Positions 9,224-17,596 are shown, numbered from the stretch's first letter. The stretch is 64,000 nt of DNA from Ga0077555 sp964500805 (GCA_964500805.1 CAZCQH010000017.1:1-64000), one strand, 5' to 3'. The notes: generated by a model from the sequence alone, not told the origin. Numbers and translations: made by a program.

Positions 9224-9499
9224 ACGGGCATCCATCTGCGAAAATTGAAGATACCCGCGTCTAGCTAGCGTTATACTCGCTCTGGACAGATAAAATTTTG
9301 GTTTTGATGATAACTGAGCTTTGATTCCATTGAGATTTTTCAGAGTTTGTGGCGGAACCATCACAATTGAGGAGATTCCGTGGCGAGACGATTGATTCAC
9401 TCGATCGATCGTTTACCATCTTGTGACGTTAAGCGGTTTTGTGGCGGGCTTTTGGTTAATGCGTAACGCCCTTGAACTCAGGGGCTGCGGGAGCGGGGA
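9224..9499. promoter_or_regulatory. AT-rich leader of the TolC-like gene with three GANTC sites
   Basis: This 276-bp stretch is AT-richer than its surroundings and has no gene. It contains three GATTC sequences at 9323-9327, 9374-9378 and 9394-9398, the target form (GANTC) of the alphaproteobacterial cell-cycle methylase CcrM. TTTACC near 9413 and GTTAA near 9452 resemble CtrA half-sites but are not spaced as a full box. An imperfect stem (GCTAGACG...CGTCTAGC) just after 9223 could end the upstream transcript. Confidence 0.4.
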
Positions 9500-10939
9500 A
9501 TGAAACTTCGATTGATTGCCGCGGCAGCAATCGCGCTAGCCGCTGGGCAAGCTCAGGCACTGACCCTCGAGCAGGCCGTTTCGATAGCTTTGGATTCCAA
9601 TCCAGAGATTGGTCAGGCGATTGAAAACCGGGAGGCGATCGAGTTCGAGCTGCGCCAGGCGCGTGGACTCTACCTGCCCCGCGTTGATGCGATCGCGTCC
9701 GCCGGGCAGCGTCGCCTCGACAGTCCAGGCCGGCGGCTGAACGGGATCGCCGACGACACACTCGATCCGCGCGAGGTTGGCGCCACCATCACATGGAAGC
9801 TGTTCGACGGTTTTGGTCGGGAAGCCGAAATTGATCGCCAAGCGTCGCGCGTGGATGGCGCCTCGTTTCGTGTGCTCGAGCGCTCGGAATACATCGCGCT
9901 CGCCATCGCGAAGGAATACATCGAAATCGCTCTGCAGACCAAGATCGTCAAAATTGCCGAGGACAATCTTGCGTTTCACAGGGGTATCGCTGGCCGCATC
10001 TCGACCGGTGTGCGCGGCGGCAGCTTGACGGCGGCTGATTCGCAACAAGCCCAGGAACGGTTGAAAGCTGCGGAAGCGCGGCTCCTTCAAGCCAAAGACG
10101 ATCTCATTCAAGCGCGGGATCGTTTCTTCAAGCTCGTTGCGCAGCCTGCGTCCCCGATGGGCAGCTTCCGCGCGCTGAAGTTGCCGGGTAGCCTCGACGC
10201 GGCTCTCGGGCTGGCGCGCACAAACAATCCTCAAATCAAGTTCGCGCAAACGGATGTCGACGCCGCCTACAATCTGGTTCGTGCGGCGCGGGCACGGTAC
10301 TTGCCCGAGGTCTTGCTGGAAGGCAACGCGCGGACAGGTCGGGATATCGACGGCGTCGAGAACCGCACCGAGGATCTGCAAGCCAAGATCGTCACCAAGT
10401 GGAACCTGTTCAACGGTGGCATCGATAAGGCCAACGAGCAGGAGCAGATCCGCCGCTGGAGCGAGGCTCGCCTGAAGCTGCACCAGATCCATCGCGACGT
10501 GGATGAGGCTGTGCGCTCGTCCTGGCACAAGCGCCAGAAGCAAGGCGAGCTCGTTCCGGTGCTGACGTCTGAAGCCAAGTTCGGCCGTGACGTCGTTGCC
10601 TCCTACCAGGAGCAGTTCACTGCCGGCCGACGTACCCTGCTCGACGTTCTGAGCGCCCAGAACACCTACGTCAATACGCTCATTCTCACCGAGATTGCGC
10701 GTCACAGCGAGGCATTGGCCACGTATCGCATCGTTGCCGCGACTGGCCATCTGGTTGCGCAGCTCGGTTTGCAGGCGCCGAAGCACGCGGACGCCTATGC
10801 ACGAGCGCAAGCACGCTCGCCGGAAACGCCGCCGGCAGAAACGGCACGCCGCTACTCGCCTGATCGGGACACCGGCTACGGTCTCGTGGGCACCTGGCGA
10901 ACAGAGGTGGGCGGCGCCTGGCGGACAGAGGTGAAGTGA
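9500..10939 (+). CDS. TolC-family type I secretion outer membrane protein
   Basis: A 479-residue outer-membrane channel of the TolC/LapE family. A signal peptide ends at about residue 20 (GQAQA|LTLEQAV). The mature protein shows two outer-membrane-efflux repeats, each opening with the LxxAVxxALxxNPEI-type helix (first at ~22-40, second near 233 with AALGLARTNNPQI), long coiled-coil helices and a conserved AGRRTLLDVLSAQNTYV segment. It would form the trans-envelope channel with the HlyD adaptor and ABC exporter encoded on the opposite strand at 13-17.6 kb. The last ~40 residues are Pro/Arg-rich and variable, ending in a short repeated WRTEV. Confidence 0.92.
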   Translation: MKLRLIAAAAIALAAGQAQALTLEQAVSIALDSNPEIGQAIENREAIEFELRQARGLYLPRVDAIASAGQRRLDSPGRRLNGIADDTLDPREVGATITWKLFDGFGREAEIDRQASRVDGASFRVLERSEYIALAIAKEYIEIALQTKIVKIAEDNLAFHRGIAGRISTGVRGGSLTAADSQQAQERLKAAEARLLQAKDDLIQARDRFFKLVAQPASPMGSFRALKLPGSLDAALGLARTNNPQIKFAQTDVDAAYNLVRAARARYLPEVLLEGNARTGRDIDGVENRTEDLQAKIVTKWNLFNGGIDKANEQEQIRRWSEARLKLHQIHRDVDEAVRSSWHKRQKQGELVPVLTSEAKFGRDVVASYQEQFTAGRRTLLDVLSAQNTYVNTLILTEIARHSEALATYRIVAATGHLVAQLGLQAPKHADAYARAQARSPETPPAETARRYSPDRDTGYGLVGTWRTEVGGAWRTEVK

Positions 10940-11061
10940 TTGTGTCGGCGTTCACGCGGGCGAGATGGAGACAGGATCATTAGCCCAGTCGGAGATCTCG
11001 AGTTCGAGTGATTGAGAATTGCGTAAGCCGCGTTGCGCGCGGTTTCAGATGGGAAAATCAG

Positions 11062-11460
11062 ATGGCCATGATGGGAACCGGGCACATTGCCAATCTTCTG
11101 AAAGCGGCGCTGGCTGGCATCGTGCTGAGCACTGGTCTGGCGGCAAGCGCAGCACAAGCTGCTGACTTCGGAGGCCACAGCGGCGGTGATACGTGTTTCC
11201 TGATGCGCCGGTCGCCGATTCTCGACCTCAGGGAGGTCGACCAGATGCAGACCGAGGTCGAGCGCCGCTATGAGCACGCCCTCGGTGTTTCCGAGTCCAA
11301 GGCTGCGATCGCCAACCAGAGCCCGCGCTTCCTTTGGGCAATTGAGGCCAAAGCGGCTTGTGGCAAGGCCATAGGCTACTTCAACGGCCGAGAGATCAAT
11401 GAGGACATGATCTCCAAGTGCGACTGCTATCACGGCCGCATGCTTCGATACATGTATTAA
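11062..11460 (+). CDS. Hypothetical exported cysteine-containing protein
   Basis: A 132-residue protein that I do not recognise. It has an N-terminal hydrophobic signal segment ending near AAQA (about residue 33) and a mature region of ~100 residues with four cysteines (DTCF, AACG, SKCDC), which suggests disulfides in the periplasm. The ATG at 11062 is a guess: an in-frame GTG lies 54 bp upstream and another ATG 6 bp downstream, none with a clear ribosome-binding site. It sits inside the type I secretion locus, 122 bp after the TolC-like gene and convergent with the LapG-like protease, so an accessory role there is possible but unproven. Confidence 0.6.
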   Translation: MAMMGTGHIANLLKAALAGIVLSTGLAASAAQAADFGGHSGGDTCFLMRRSPILDLREVDQMQTEVERRYEHALGVSESKAAIANQSPRFLWAIEAKAACGKAIGYFNGREINEDMISKCDCYHGRMLRYMY

Positions 11461-11510
11461 GCTTGGCAGCCCTCGTGCTGCCGTCCAACGCCTGCTTTAC
11501 CTGGCATACC

Positions 11511-12854
11511 TTATCTCCCCGCCAATTCGCGCCGGGCGGGGAAGCCGTGCAGCCAGAGGCCGGTGGCATTGGCGGAAAAGATCGGCGAATACCCTGCCAC
11601 GCGCGCGGGGCGCACCGCTTCCGCTAGGTTGTCGAGGATGAGAGTGCCCTCATGCGCCTCGGTGCCGAGCAGCCTCACGGCAAGCACCGCGTGCTCGGTC
11701 CTCAAGTGTGGGGCACGGACCACTATCACCGCCATGTCTTGCGCTGCGATCCCCGCTTGTGCCAGCAGCCACATCTTGAGAATGGCGAAGTCCTCGCAAT
11801 CGCCGGCTCCCTCTGCCATTGTCGCGTGTGGTCCCGACCAAAGGTCTGGGATGCCGTGAAGCGCTTGATCGGTGACATAGCGGATGCGCTGATTGACCTC
11901 CCGGTTGGCCCGCTCGACCTTCGCGCGGGGGGAAAGATCCTTGAGCTCACTGATGAGCATCTCCCATGGGCCAGGGATGCGCTTTATCTCCGCGCAAACT
12001 CCCGTCCGCAGGTCGACGCTACACGCCAATGTGCTGGTCGTGGCTTCGACGAGCGCATTGCCGATCAGCCGCGTCAATGCCTTGCTTTCCGAGCGAATTG
12101 CCACTGAGCCAAACACGTCGAATCCGGAGGGGAGCGCCGCGCGGCCGGTGTCTGCGTCCTGCGCCGCAGCCGCAGGCTTGTGGCGCTGCTCGAATTCAGA
12201 AGTAAACGACGCCGGTCCCGGCAGCGCGATCGGCTGGGCACTGAGTTCGTGCCGAGCGAACTCTGCAGGAGCTTGGCGGGCTGTTTCTCGTGTGATCCGC
12301 GACGGCTCGATGTGCGCGCTGAGGTTGACGGACGCCGCGCCGATTGCGGCGCTGGTCAGAGCCCTATTGTCGTTCTGCGCTGGCTCAGATTGGCTCGAGG
12401 AGGAGGATGCGGTTGCCTGGCTCTCCCAGGCTCCGTCCGAGCGCGGCAAAACGAGGGCTGCCGTCAGGGCAGCTCGCCACAAAGCCGGCTTCGGTACATC
12501 GTCGGGAGGCCCAAGCGCTTGCCATTCCGCGCGCGCGACGTGCGCATCCCAGCGTCCGTTCGAGGCACCGAGCGCGGCAGTGCTTATTGCTTCATAGTGG
12601 ATGCCAGCGGGCGAAAACGTCCGCATCGTAGCCAAACTATGCGCGGTTGAGCCTAGCCAGTCGCCGATGCCACCGACGCTGAGGTGCGCGGCGCGGACCT
12701 CAGAGTCGACCGACGTGGGCGCGGCAACGGTCAGCGGAGCAGGCACCACCGTGCCACCCAACCACGTGCCGAGGAAGGCCACGGCCAACCGCGAGCATGC
12801 ATGTGACAGCGGCCTGCCACCGGTTTCAGCCGGCTGCGCTCTGACCCCAGACAT
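11511..12854 (-). CDS. LapG-like periplasmic transglutaminase-fold cysteine protease with long N-terminal extension
   Basis: A 447-residue member of the bacterial transglutaminase-like cysteine proteinase (BTLCP, LapG) family. The catalytic triad is visible as C353 (GAGDCEDFA), H388 (RTEHAVL) and D408 (LILDNL); the C-to-H and H-to-D spacings resemble those of LapG. LapG cleaves a surface adhesin to release it from the outer membrane when c-di-GMP is low. LapG itself is ~230 residues; here about 280 residues precede the domain, with a hydrophobic segment near 22-40 (signal peptide or anchor) and a Ser/Ala/Gln-rich middle. It lies downstream of the LapB/LapC-like genes on the same strand. No LapD or adhesin gene is in the window. 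Confidence 0.85.
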   Translation of the reverse strand: MSGVRAQPAETGGRPLSHACSRLAVAFLGTWLGGTVVPAPLTVAAPTSVDSEVRAAHLSVGGIGDWLGSTAHSLATMRTFSPAGIHYEAISTAALGASNGRWDAHVARAEWQALGPPDDVPKPALWRAALTAALVLPRSDGAWESQATASSSSSQSEPAQNDNRALTSAAIGAASVNLSAHIEPSRITRETARQAPAEFARHELSAQPIALPGPASFTSEFEQRHKPAAAAQDADTGRAALPSGFDVFGSVAIRSESKALTRLIGNALVEATTSTLACSVDLRTGVCAEIKRIPGPWEMLISELKDLSPRAKVERANREVNQRIRYVTDQALHGIPDLWSGPHATMAEGAGDCEDFAILKMWLLAQAGIAAQDMAVIVVRAPHLRTEHAVLAVRLLGTEAHEGTLILDNLAEAVRPARVAGYSPIFSANATGLWLHGFPARRELAGR

Positions 12855-12861
12855 TGACGCA

Positions 12862-12883
12862 ATCCCTGTGTTTTTTCAGGGAT
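12862..12883 (-). promoter_or_regulatory. Hairpin overlapping the ribosome-binding site of the LapG-like gene
   Basis: On the minus strand ATCCCTG pairs perfectly with CAGGGAT across an 8-nt A-rich loop. The downstream arm contains AGGGA, the only Shine-Dalgarno-like sequence for the ATG at 12854 (spacing about 8 nt). Folding would hide the ribosome-binding site, so translational control is conceivable. Confidence 0.4.
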
Positions 12884-13091
12884 CATCGCGGTCGGGGGTT
12901 AAGTCGCGGTCACGTGCGGCAGGTGACTTGGAAACGCGGCAAAGGCTCGCTTTAACAAATCATTCAAATTGCGGGCATTGCTGTTGAACGACCCGTTTTG
13001 GGTCGAAGCGAAACGAACGTCTTACGGTTGCTGCATGTCAATGCTGGGCCAACCGGTGCCGTGTAGTTCGCCGCTCCAACTGCCGCCGCGG

Positions 13092-15302
13092 TCAGTTGCG
13101 ATGGATCGGCGGCTGCGCCAGTTGGGCTGGCGGAATGGCCTGGATCTGCTGCGCGCGCACGGCAGTTTCGCGCAGCCCTTTCAGCACTTCATCGCGGGGG
13201 CCGTCTCGCACCACCTGGCCGTTGTCGACCACCAGCAGCCGCGTGACGAGCTGCAGCATGCTCTGCCGATGGGTAGCTATGATCAGCGTCTGATCGGGCC
13301 GAACGGCTCTGCCGAGGCGCTCGATGAACTGCCGCTCGGTCTGCAGGTCCATGGAGCTTGATGGCTCGTCCAGAAACAGCAGTTTCGGGTTGGACAGGAA
13401 CACCCGGGCGAGCGCGATGCATTGGCGCTGGCCGCCCGAGAGCTTGGTCCCGCGTTCTCCGACGTTCATATCGTAACCGCGTGGATTGCTGGCAACGAAT
13501 GCGTCGACGCCCGCGAGTGTTGCCGCCTCCACGATCTCCTCGTCGGTCGCGGTGGGCTTTGACATCACGATGTTGTCGCGCACCGAGCCGATGAAAAGAT
13601 CGGCCTCCTGTACCACCAGCGCGACCGAGGAACGGACCTCATGCGGGTGGTATTGCCTCAAGTCCACGCCGTCGATCAGGATCTCGCCTTTCTCGGGTTG
13701 GTAGAGACCGGTGAGAAGCCGGCCGATCGTGGTCTTGCCCGAGCCGATCTTGCCGATGATGCCGACCCGCTCGCCGGGCTGGATGGTGAGCTTGAAACCG
13801 CGCAGTATCGGCGAGGTCGCACCCGGGTACGAGAAGTCGACATTCCTGAAGACGACTTGCCCCGAGGCGATGCGCCGGTTGACGAAGCCGGCCTGCTGCT
13901 GGCGTTCGTCAGCTTTCGCCATGATCTCGTCGAAGTGCGCGAATGCGAGACGCACGTAGTGAAGGCGCGAGAACATCATCGCGATCTGCGACAGCGGTGA
14001 CACGAGCCGGTTTGACAACATCACGGCTGCGATGATCGCACCCATCGACATGGCGCCGTCGCTGAAGCGGTAGACGCCGGCAACGACAACGCCGATCGAG
14101 ACCAGCTGCTGGATGAAGCCGGTCGTGTTCAGGCCCAGCGAGGAGTAATACTTGGCCTTTTCGGAGCTCTCGGCGGCGGCGCGCGCGAATTTCTCCCAAC
14201 GCTGCAGCACGTGGCCTTCCGCGCGGATGCTCTTGATCGTCTCCAGGGCCGCGATCGATTCGACCAGGATTGAATGCCGGAGCGCCGACTCATCTTGCGC
14301 CTGCCTGACGACGGTGGACAGGCGATCCTGCATCAGGAAGCTCAGCGCGACGACAATGGCGAGCGCCATAAGCGGCACCACGACCACCCAGCCGGCCAGC
14401 AGGAAGATCACCACGGAGAACAGCAGGAAGAAGCACATGTCGACGAACAGCATCAGCGTGCTCGACGAGAAGAACTCGCGGATGATCTCGTATTCCTGAA
14501 TGCGATTGGCGAGCGCGCCCGTGGAGGCAGGGCGGTCGACAAGGCGGGTGTTCAGGATCTTCTCGATCAGATTGCAGGCGACCTCGATGTCGACACGCCG
14601 GCCCACCCGATCGATGATCTGACCGCGCGAGAGCTTCAGCAGAAGGTCGAAGACCATTGTCGCCGTCAGGCCGACTACGAACACCCAGAGGGTGTCCATG
14701 GCTTTGTTCGGAATCACCCGGTCGTAGATGTTCATGAAGAACAGCGGCGCAGCGAGCGCGATCAAATTGATCACGACGCAGGCCATCATCACCACGCCGT
14801 AGCTGCGCCGGTGCTGGTGGACTACGTCCCAGAACCAGGACCGGGGCTTCAGGACCTTGGCCTTACCGGTTTCGTCGGGCGCCACGAAGTGCGGCTTGAT
14901 CTGGATGGCGGCGCCCGCGTACCAGGTTTCGAACTCCTTTGGATCGATTGTGTACTCGGCGCCCTGCCAGGGCAGGTAGACGACATAGCCTTCCTGCGCG
15001 TTGCCGCCTTTCAGGATCGCAGGATAGCCGCCGGTGATCTCGACGATGGCCGGCAGATCGAACGGCAGCAGATCCGCAATCGATGCCCGGACCTGCTTGG
15101 CCTCCAGTCCGACACGGCTCGCCGCCTTGGCGACAAGGTCGAATGTGATGCGGCCGCCTTGCAGCGGCAAACCTGCTGTCAGAACGGTGGCGGCGACTGA
15201 GCGCCCGTAATGCGCGGCGATCTGCTGGAGGCAATCGAGAAGGTAGTCCTTCTGATCTGCTGGCCCCCCGGCGCTTGCACCAGATTGATCTTGTGAGTTC
15301 AT
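13092..15302 (-). CDS. Type I secretion ABC transporter (permease-ATPase fusion), LapB/HlyB-like
   Basis: A 736-residue inner-membrane exporter. Residues ~18-140 form a C39-peptidase-like domain: a Cys is present (C24) but the catalytic His strand reads GGYPAILKG, so it is probably a non-cleaving docking domain as in HlyB and LapB. Residues ~165-450 hold the six-helix ABC transmembrane region. The nucleotide-binding domain has Walker A GKIGSGKT (517-524), signature LSGGQ (621-625) and Walker B LLFLDEP (641-647). With the HlyD-like and TolC-like proteins it would export a large RTX-type substrate from cytosol to surface. ATG 15302 is preferred over an adjacent TTG. A short palindrome lies ~30 bp upstream. 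Confidence 0.95.
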   Translation of the reverse strand: MNSQDQSGASAGGPADQKDYLLDCLQQIAAHYGRSVAATVLTAGLPLQGGRITFDLVAKAASRVGLEAKQVRASIADLLPFDLPAIVEITGGYPAILKGGNAQEGYVVYLPWQGAEYTIDPKEFETWYAGAAIQIKPHFVAPDETGKAKVLKPRSWFWDVVHQHRRSYGVVMMACVVINLIALAAPLFFMNIYDRVIPNKAMDTLWVFVVGLTATMVFDLLLKLSRGQIIDRVGRRVDIEVACNLIEKILNTRLVDRPASTGALANRIQEYEIIREFFSSSTLMLFVDMCFFLLFSVVIFLLAGWVVVVPLMALAIVVALSFLMQDRLSTVVRQAQDESALRHSILVESIAALETIKSIRAEGHVLQRWEKFARAAAESSEKAKYYSSLGLNTTGFIQQLVSIGVVVAGVYRFSDGAMSMGAIIAAVMLSNRLVSPLSQIAMMFSRLHYVRLAFAHFDEIMAKADERQQQAGFVNRRIASGQVVFRNVDFSYPGATSPILRGFKLTIQPGERVGIIGKIGSGKTTIGRLLTGLYQPEKGEILIDGVDLRQYHPHEVRSSVALVVQEADLFIGSVRDNIVMSKPTATDEEIVEAATLAGVDAFVASNPRGYDMNVGERGTKLSGGQRQCIALARVFLSNPKLLFLDEPSSSMDLQTERQFIERLGRAVRPDQTLIIATHRQSMLQLVTRLLVVDNGQVVRDGPRDEVLKGLRETAVRAQQIQAIPPAQLAQPPIHRN

Positions 15303-15330
15303 CAAAATCCGCGTTCGATATTTGGCTCTA

Positions 15331-15344
15331 AACTATCAATAGTT
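15331..15344. promoter_or_regulatory. Palindrome upstream of the ABC exporter gene
   Basis: AACTATCAATAGTT is a perfect 6-bp inverted repeat with a 2-nt centre, 29 bp upstream of the exporter ATG. A second inverted repeat, CTATGT-N6-ACATAG, is at 15437-15454. Both lie in the 264-bp gap between the RHH gene and the exporter gene, which has no coding content. Position and symmetry suit a repressor operator; the RHH protein encoded next door is one candidate binder. Confidence 0.35.
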
Positions 15345-15566
15345 GACGCCAGCCGGTAGGTACCTTCGATGCGGGAGTGTGCATTCCGGCCGTGTCGATG
15401 GTCGCAGCGGCCAGTCTAACGAGCTTTGATATGGTCCTATGTTCAATGACATAGCGCCTTCAGAGATGCGATTGGCGGCAGCAGCGTTGTGGTATGGCGG
15501 TCACGGTGTGCGCTAATCAACCAGCGCGGCAATGAACATTCGATGAAAGGCTCTGGTCTTCAGCGG

Positions 15567-16235
15567 CTAGGGTGCCAGATAGACGAGCAGCCCGATCGGC
15601 TGGCCATTGATGGCATCGAGCATGGCAATTCTGGCCCGATGACGGGAGACGTGGCTTCCAACGTGCACCGTCACCACGTCCGAGATGAGGGCGCCTGGCT
15701 TTTCTTTATTCTGCGCACGAAGAGCTTCCATGCCGCTTTGAAATGCGATGCGAATTGGCGGTGGCCCTTCAGTGCTGGGTTCCCCTGAAAAGTCTTGCAG
15801 CAAGCGCATGAATTGCTCGTTTTGCACTTCGATGGCGTTCTTCGAAGTGACGACGAAGCACGGGCATGGAGCAGCCAGCACGATGCTTCGAAGCGATTGC
15901 CGGCCGAGGCTCGATGCCGAGAGCTCGACGAGCTTGCGGCGCAGCCATTCGGCACAGTGCGATCTTAGCAGCGAGGTCTTGTTCTGTGAGGCCTCGGTTC
16001 CGGTCAGCAGGCGCGCGACATAGGCCCCCGGCCGCTCGCGTGCCGCCGAGGCTCCCGCTTCAAGCAGGTCCCAGAAGATCCGCTCGAGCTTCAGTGCATG
16101 GCGAACGCCATTATGCGACATGACCCGGAATTGGACGTCATGGGCAGCGCTTGCGTCTGCCTCGGGCGGTGGCGTTTGAGTGCTTTGCGCGCCGCTGGCG
16201 GTTGCCGCGGCGGGCTGGCTGTCGTCGGCGGTCAT
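15567..16235 (-). CDS. Ribbon-helix-helix domain protein with PAS-like C-terminal region
   Basis: A 222-residue protein of unknown exact role. Residues ~33-75 (FRVMSHNGVRHALKLERIFW and following helix) match the layout of the RHH_4 ribbon-helix-helix domain, a short beta strand then two helices used for DNA binding. Residues ~110-222 contain a strand-helix pattern (PCPCFVVTSKNAIEVQNEQF, then a final IGLLVYLAP strand) reminiscent of a PAS sensor fold. The N-terminus is Ala/Pro/Gln-rich. It starts 20 bp after the HlyD-like stop and precedes the ABC exporter, so it is probably in one operon and may regulate it. The PAS assignment is tentative. Confidence 0.65.
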   Translation of the reverse strand: MTADDSQPAAATASGAQSTQTPPPEADASAAHDVQFRVMSHNGVRHALKLERIFWDLLEAGASAARERPGAYVARLLTGTEASQNKTSLLRSHCAEWLRRKLVELSASSLGRQSLRSIVLAAPCPCFVVTSKNAIEVQNEQFMRLLQDFSGEPSTEGPPPIRIAFQSGMEALRAQNKEKPGALISDVVTVHVGSHVSRHRARIAMLDAINGQPIGLLVYLAP

Positions 16236-16255
16236 GGAGCAAATCCCCGCTGCTC

Positions 16256-17596
16256 TCAGCGCTCCCGCAATGCATTCTCACGCGCCCTGTTAATCGGCTT
16301 CAACAGGTAATGCATGATCGTCTTGCTGCCGGTGATGATATCGACTGTGCACACCATGCCGGGCATGATGGGATGCTCGCCGTTCTTCGACTTGAGCTTC
16401 GTCTCCTGCGTTCGCACGATGACCGTGTAGAAGGGCTCTTTTGTCGACTGGTCGAGAACGGTATCGGCAGCGACCGTTTCGACGGATCCTTCGAGCCCCC
16501 CGAAGATCGAATAATCCAGTGCTGTCACCTTGACGACGGACTTCTGCTTCGGGTGAACGAACGCGATGTCACTTGGCTTGACGCGTGCCTCGACGAGCAG
16601 CGTGTCGTCGACCGGAACGATACTCAAGATCTTGTCGCCTGGATTCACGAATGCGCCGACGGTGTTGTAGTAGAGCTCGTTCACGACGCCGTCGACAGGG
16701 GCGCGAATATCCGTGCGCCGCAGGCGTTCGGCAGCGCCTTTGGTGGTCTCTTCGACAACGGAGAGCTCGGCACTTTTTTCCGTCATCTCGGTCATCGCGG
16801 TCTGGCGGAAAATCAGGTTCTGCTCTTCCACCTGCAGCTCGGCCTCGCGAACGCCCGCCTCAGCGCGTGCCTTGACCTCTTGCGCCGCCCGCAGCTGGCC
16901 TTCAGCATCCGAAACGGCGCGCTGGGCCTTGATCAGATCGAGATCGGCAACGACCTTCTTGGCCACGAGTGGCTCGATCATTGAGAACTCGCGCTTGGCG
17001 AGCGTGACAGCCTGTCGAGAGCGAACAACGTTGCTTTCAGCTTCGGCAGCCTCCCGGCGCTTCTGCTCGGCTTTCTCCATGTAGACCTTGATCTTCGATC
17101 GCAGGTTGTCGGAGCGGGCCCGGAAGAGCTCAGATTCTGTTTTGCATACAACGGGCGCACGCTCTTTCACGGCCTCGGGGCAGACAAAGGGTGTGTCGAG
17201 ATTGCCTTCGCTTTCCATCTTCAGGCGGCCGACCTGGGCGGTAAGCGCCCGGATCTTCGCCTCGACCTCGCCCAGAGTCGCCGATGTCGGCGTCTTGTCG
17301 AGGCGGGTGAGCATGTCCCCTTTCGAAATTCTTTGGCCGGGCCTCACGAACAGCTCGACGATGACCCCAGGTTCTGCAGTTTGAATGATTTGCGTCTTCT
17401 GCGACGGGATGACCCGGCCATCGCCGCGGGTGACCTCCTCGAGCTCCGCAAGCGAAGCCCAGACCAGGAAGACTGCAAAGAACGCCGCGATCAGCTTGAT
17501 GGTCCGGCTGCTTGCGCGCGTTTCGGCGTCCATCAGCGCTTCCGCGCGAGGCTGCCGGCCGGTGTTGGGGAGCGCAGCAGATTTTTTCTCAGGCAT
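16256..17596 (-). CDS. HlyD-family type I secretion membrane fusion protein (LapC-like)
   Basis: A 446-residue periplasmic adaptor. One N-terminal transmembrane helix (about residues 32-50, TIKLIAAFFAVFLVWASLAEL) is followed by a lipoyl half-domain (GVIVELFVRPGQRISKGDML), a long coiled coil (~105-290, Lys/Glu/Ala-rich), the second lipoyl half with APVDGVVNELY, and a C-terminal beta-barrel region ending PGMVCTVDIITGSKTIMHYLLKP, the HlyD secretion signature. It bridges the ABC exporter and the TolC-like channel. It is the first gene of the minus-strand set, with AGGTC upstream of the ATG. Confidence 0.95.
   Translation of the reverse strand: MPEKKSAALPNTGRQPRAEALMDAETRASSRTIKLIAAFFAVFLVWASLAELEEVTRGDGRVIPSQKTQIIQTAEPGVIVELFVRPGQRISKGDMLTRLDKTPTSATLGEVEAKIRALTAQVGRLKMESEGNLDTPFVCPEAVKERAPVVCKTESELFRARSDNLRSKIKVYMEKAEQKRREAAEAESNVVRSRQAVTLAKREFSMIEPLVAKKVVADLDLIKAQRAVSDAEGQLRAAQEVKARAEAGVREAELQVEEQNLIFRQTAMTEMTEKSAELSVVEETTKGAAERLRRTDIRAPVDGVVNELYYNTVGAFVNPGDKILSIVPVDDTLLVEARVKPSDIAFVHPKQKSVVKVTALDYSIFGGLEGSVETVAADTVLDQSTKEPFYTVIVRTQETKLKSKNGEHPIMPGMVCTVDIITGSKTIMHYLLKPINRARENALRER

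Noticed and set aside
9536..10810. Long minus-strand open frame (424 codons) opposite the TolC-like gene.
   Set aside because: Its translation has no family pattern or Shine-Dalgarno, and the plus-strand gene has a signal peptide and TolC repeats. It is an antisense shadow of a GC-rich gene.
13092..15302. Active C39 bacteriocin-processing peptidase domain in the ABC exporter.
   Set aside because: A Cys is present near residue 24 but the catalytic His strand is GGYPAILKG, so the domain is judged non-catalytic.
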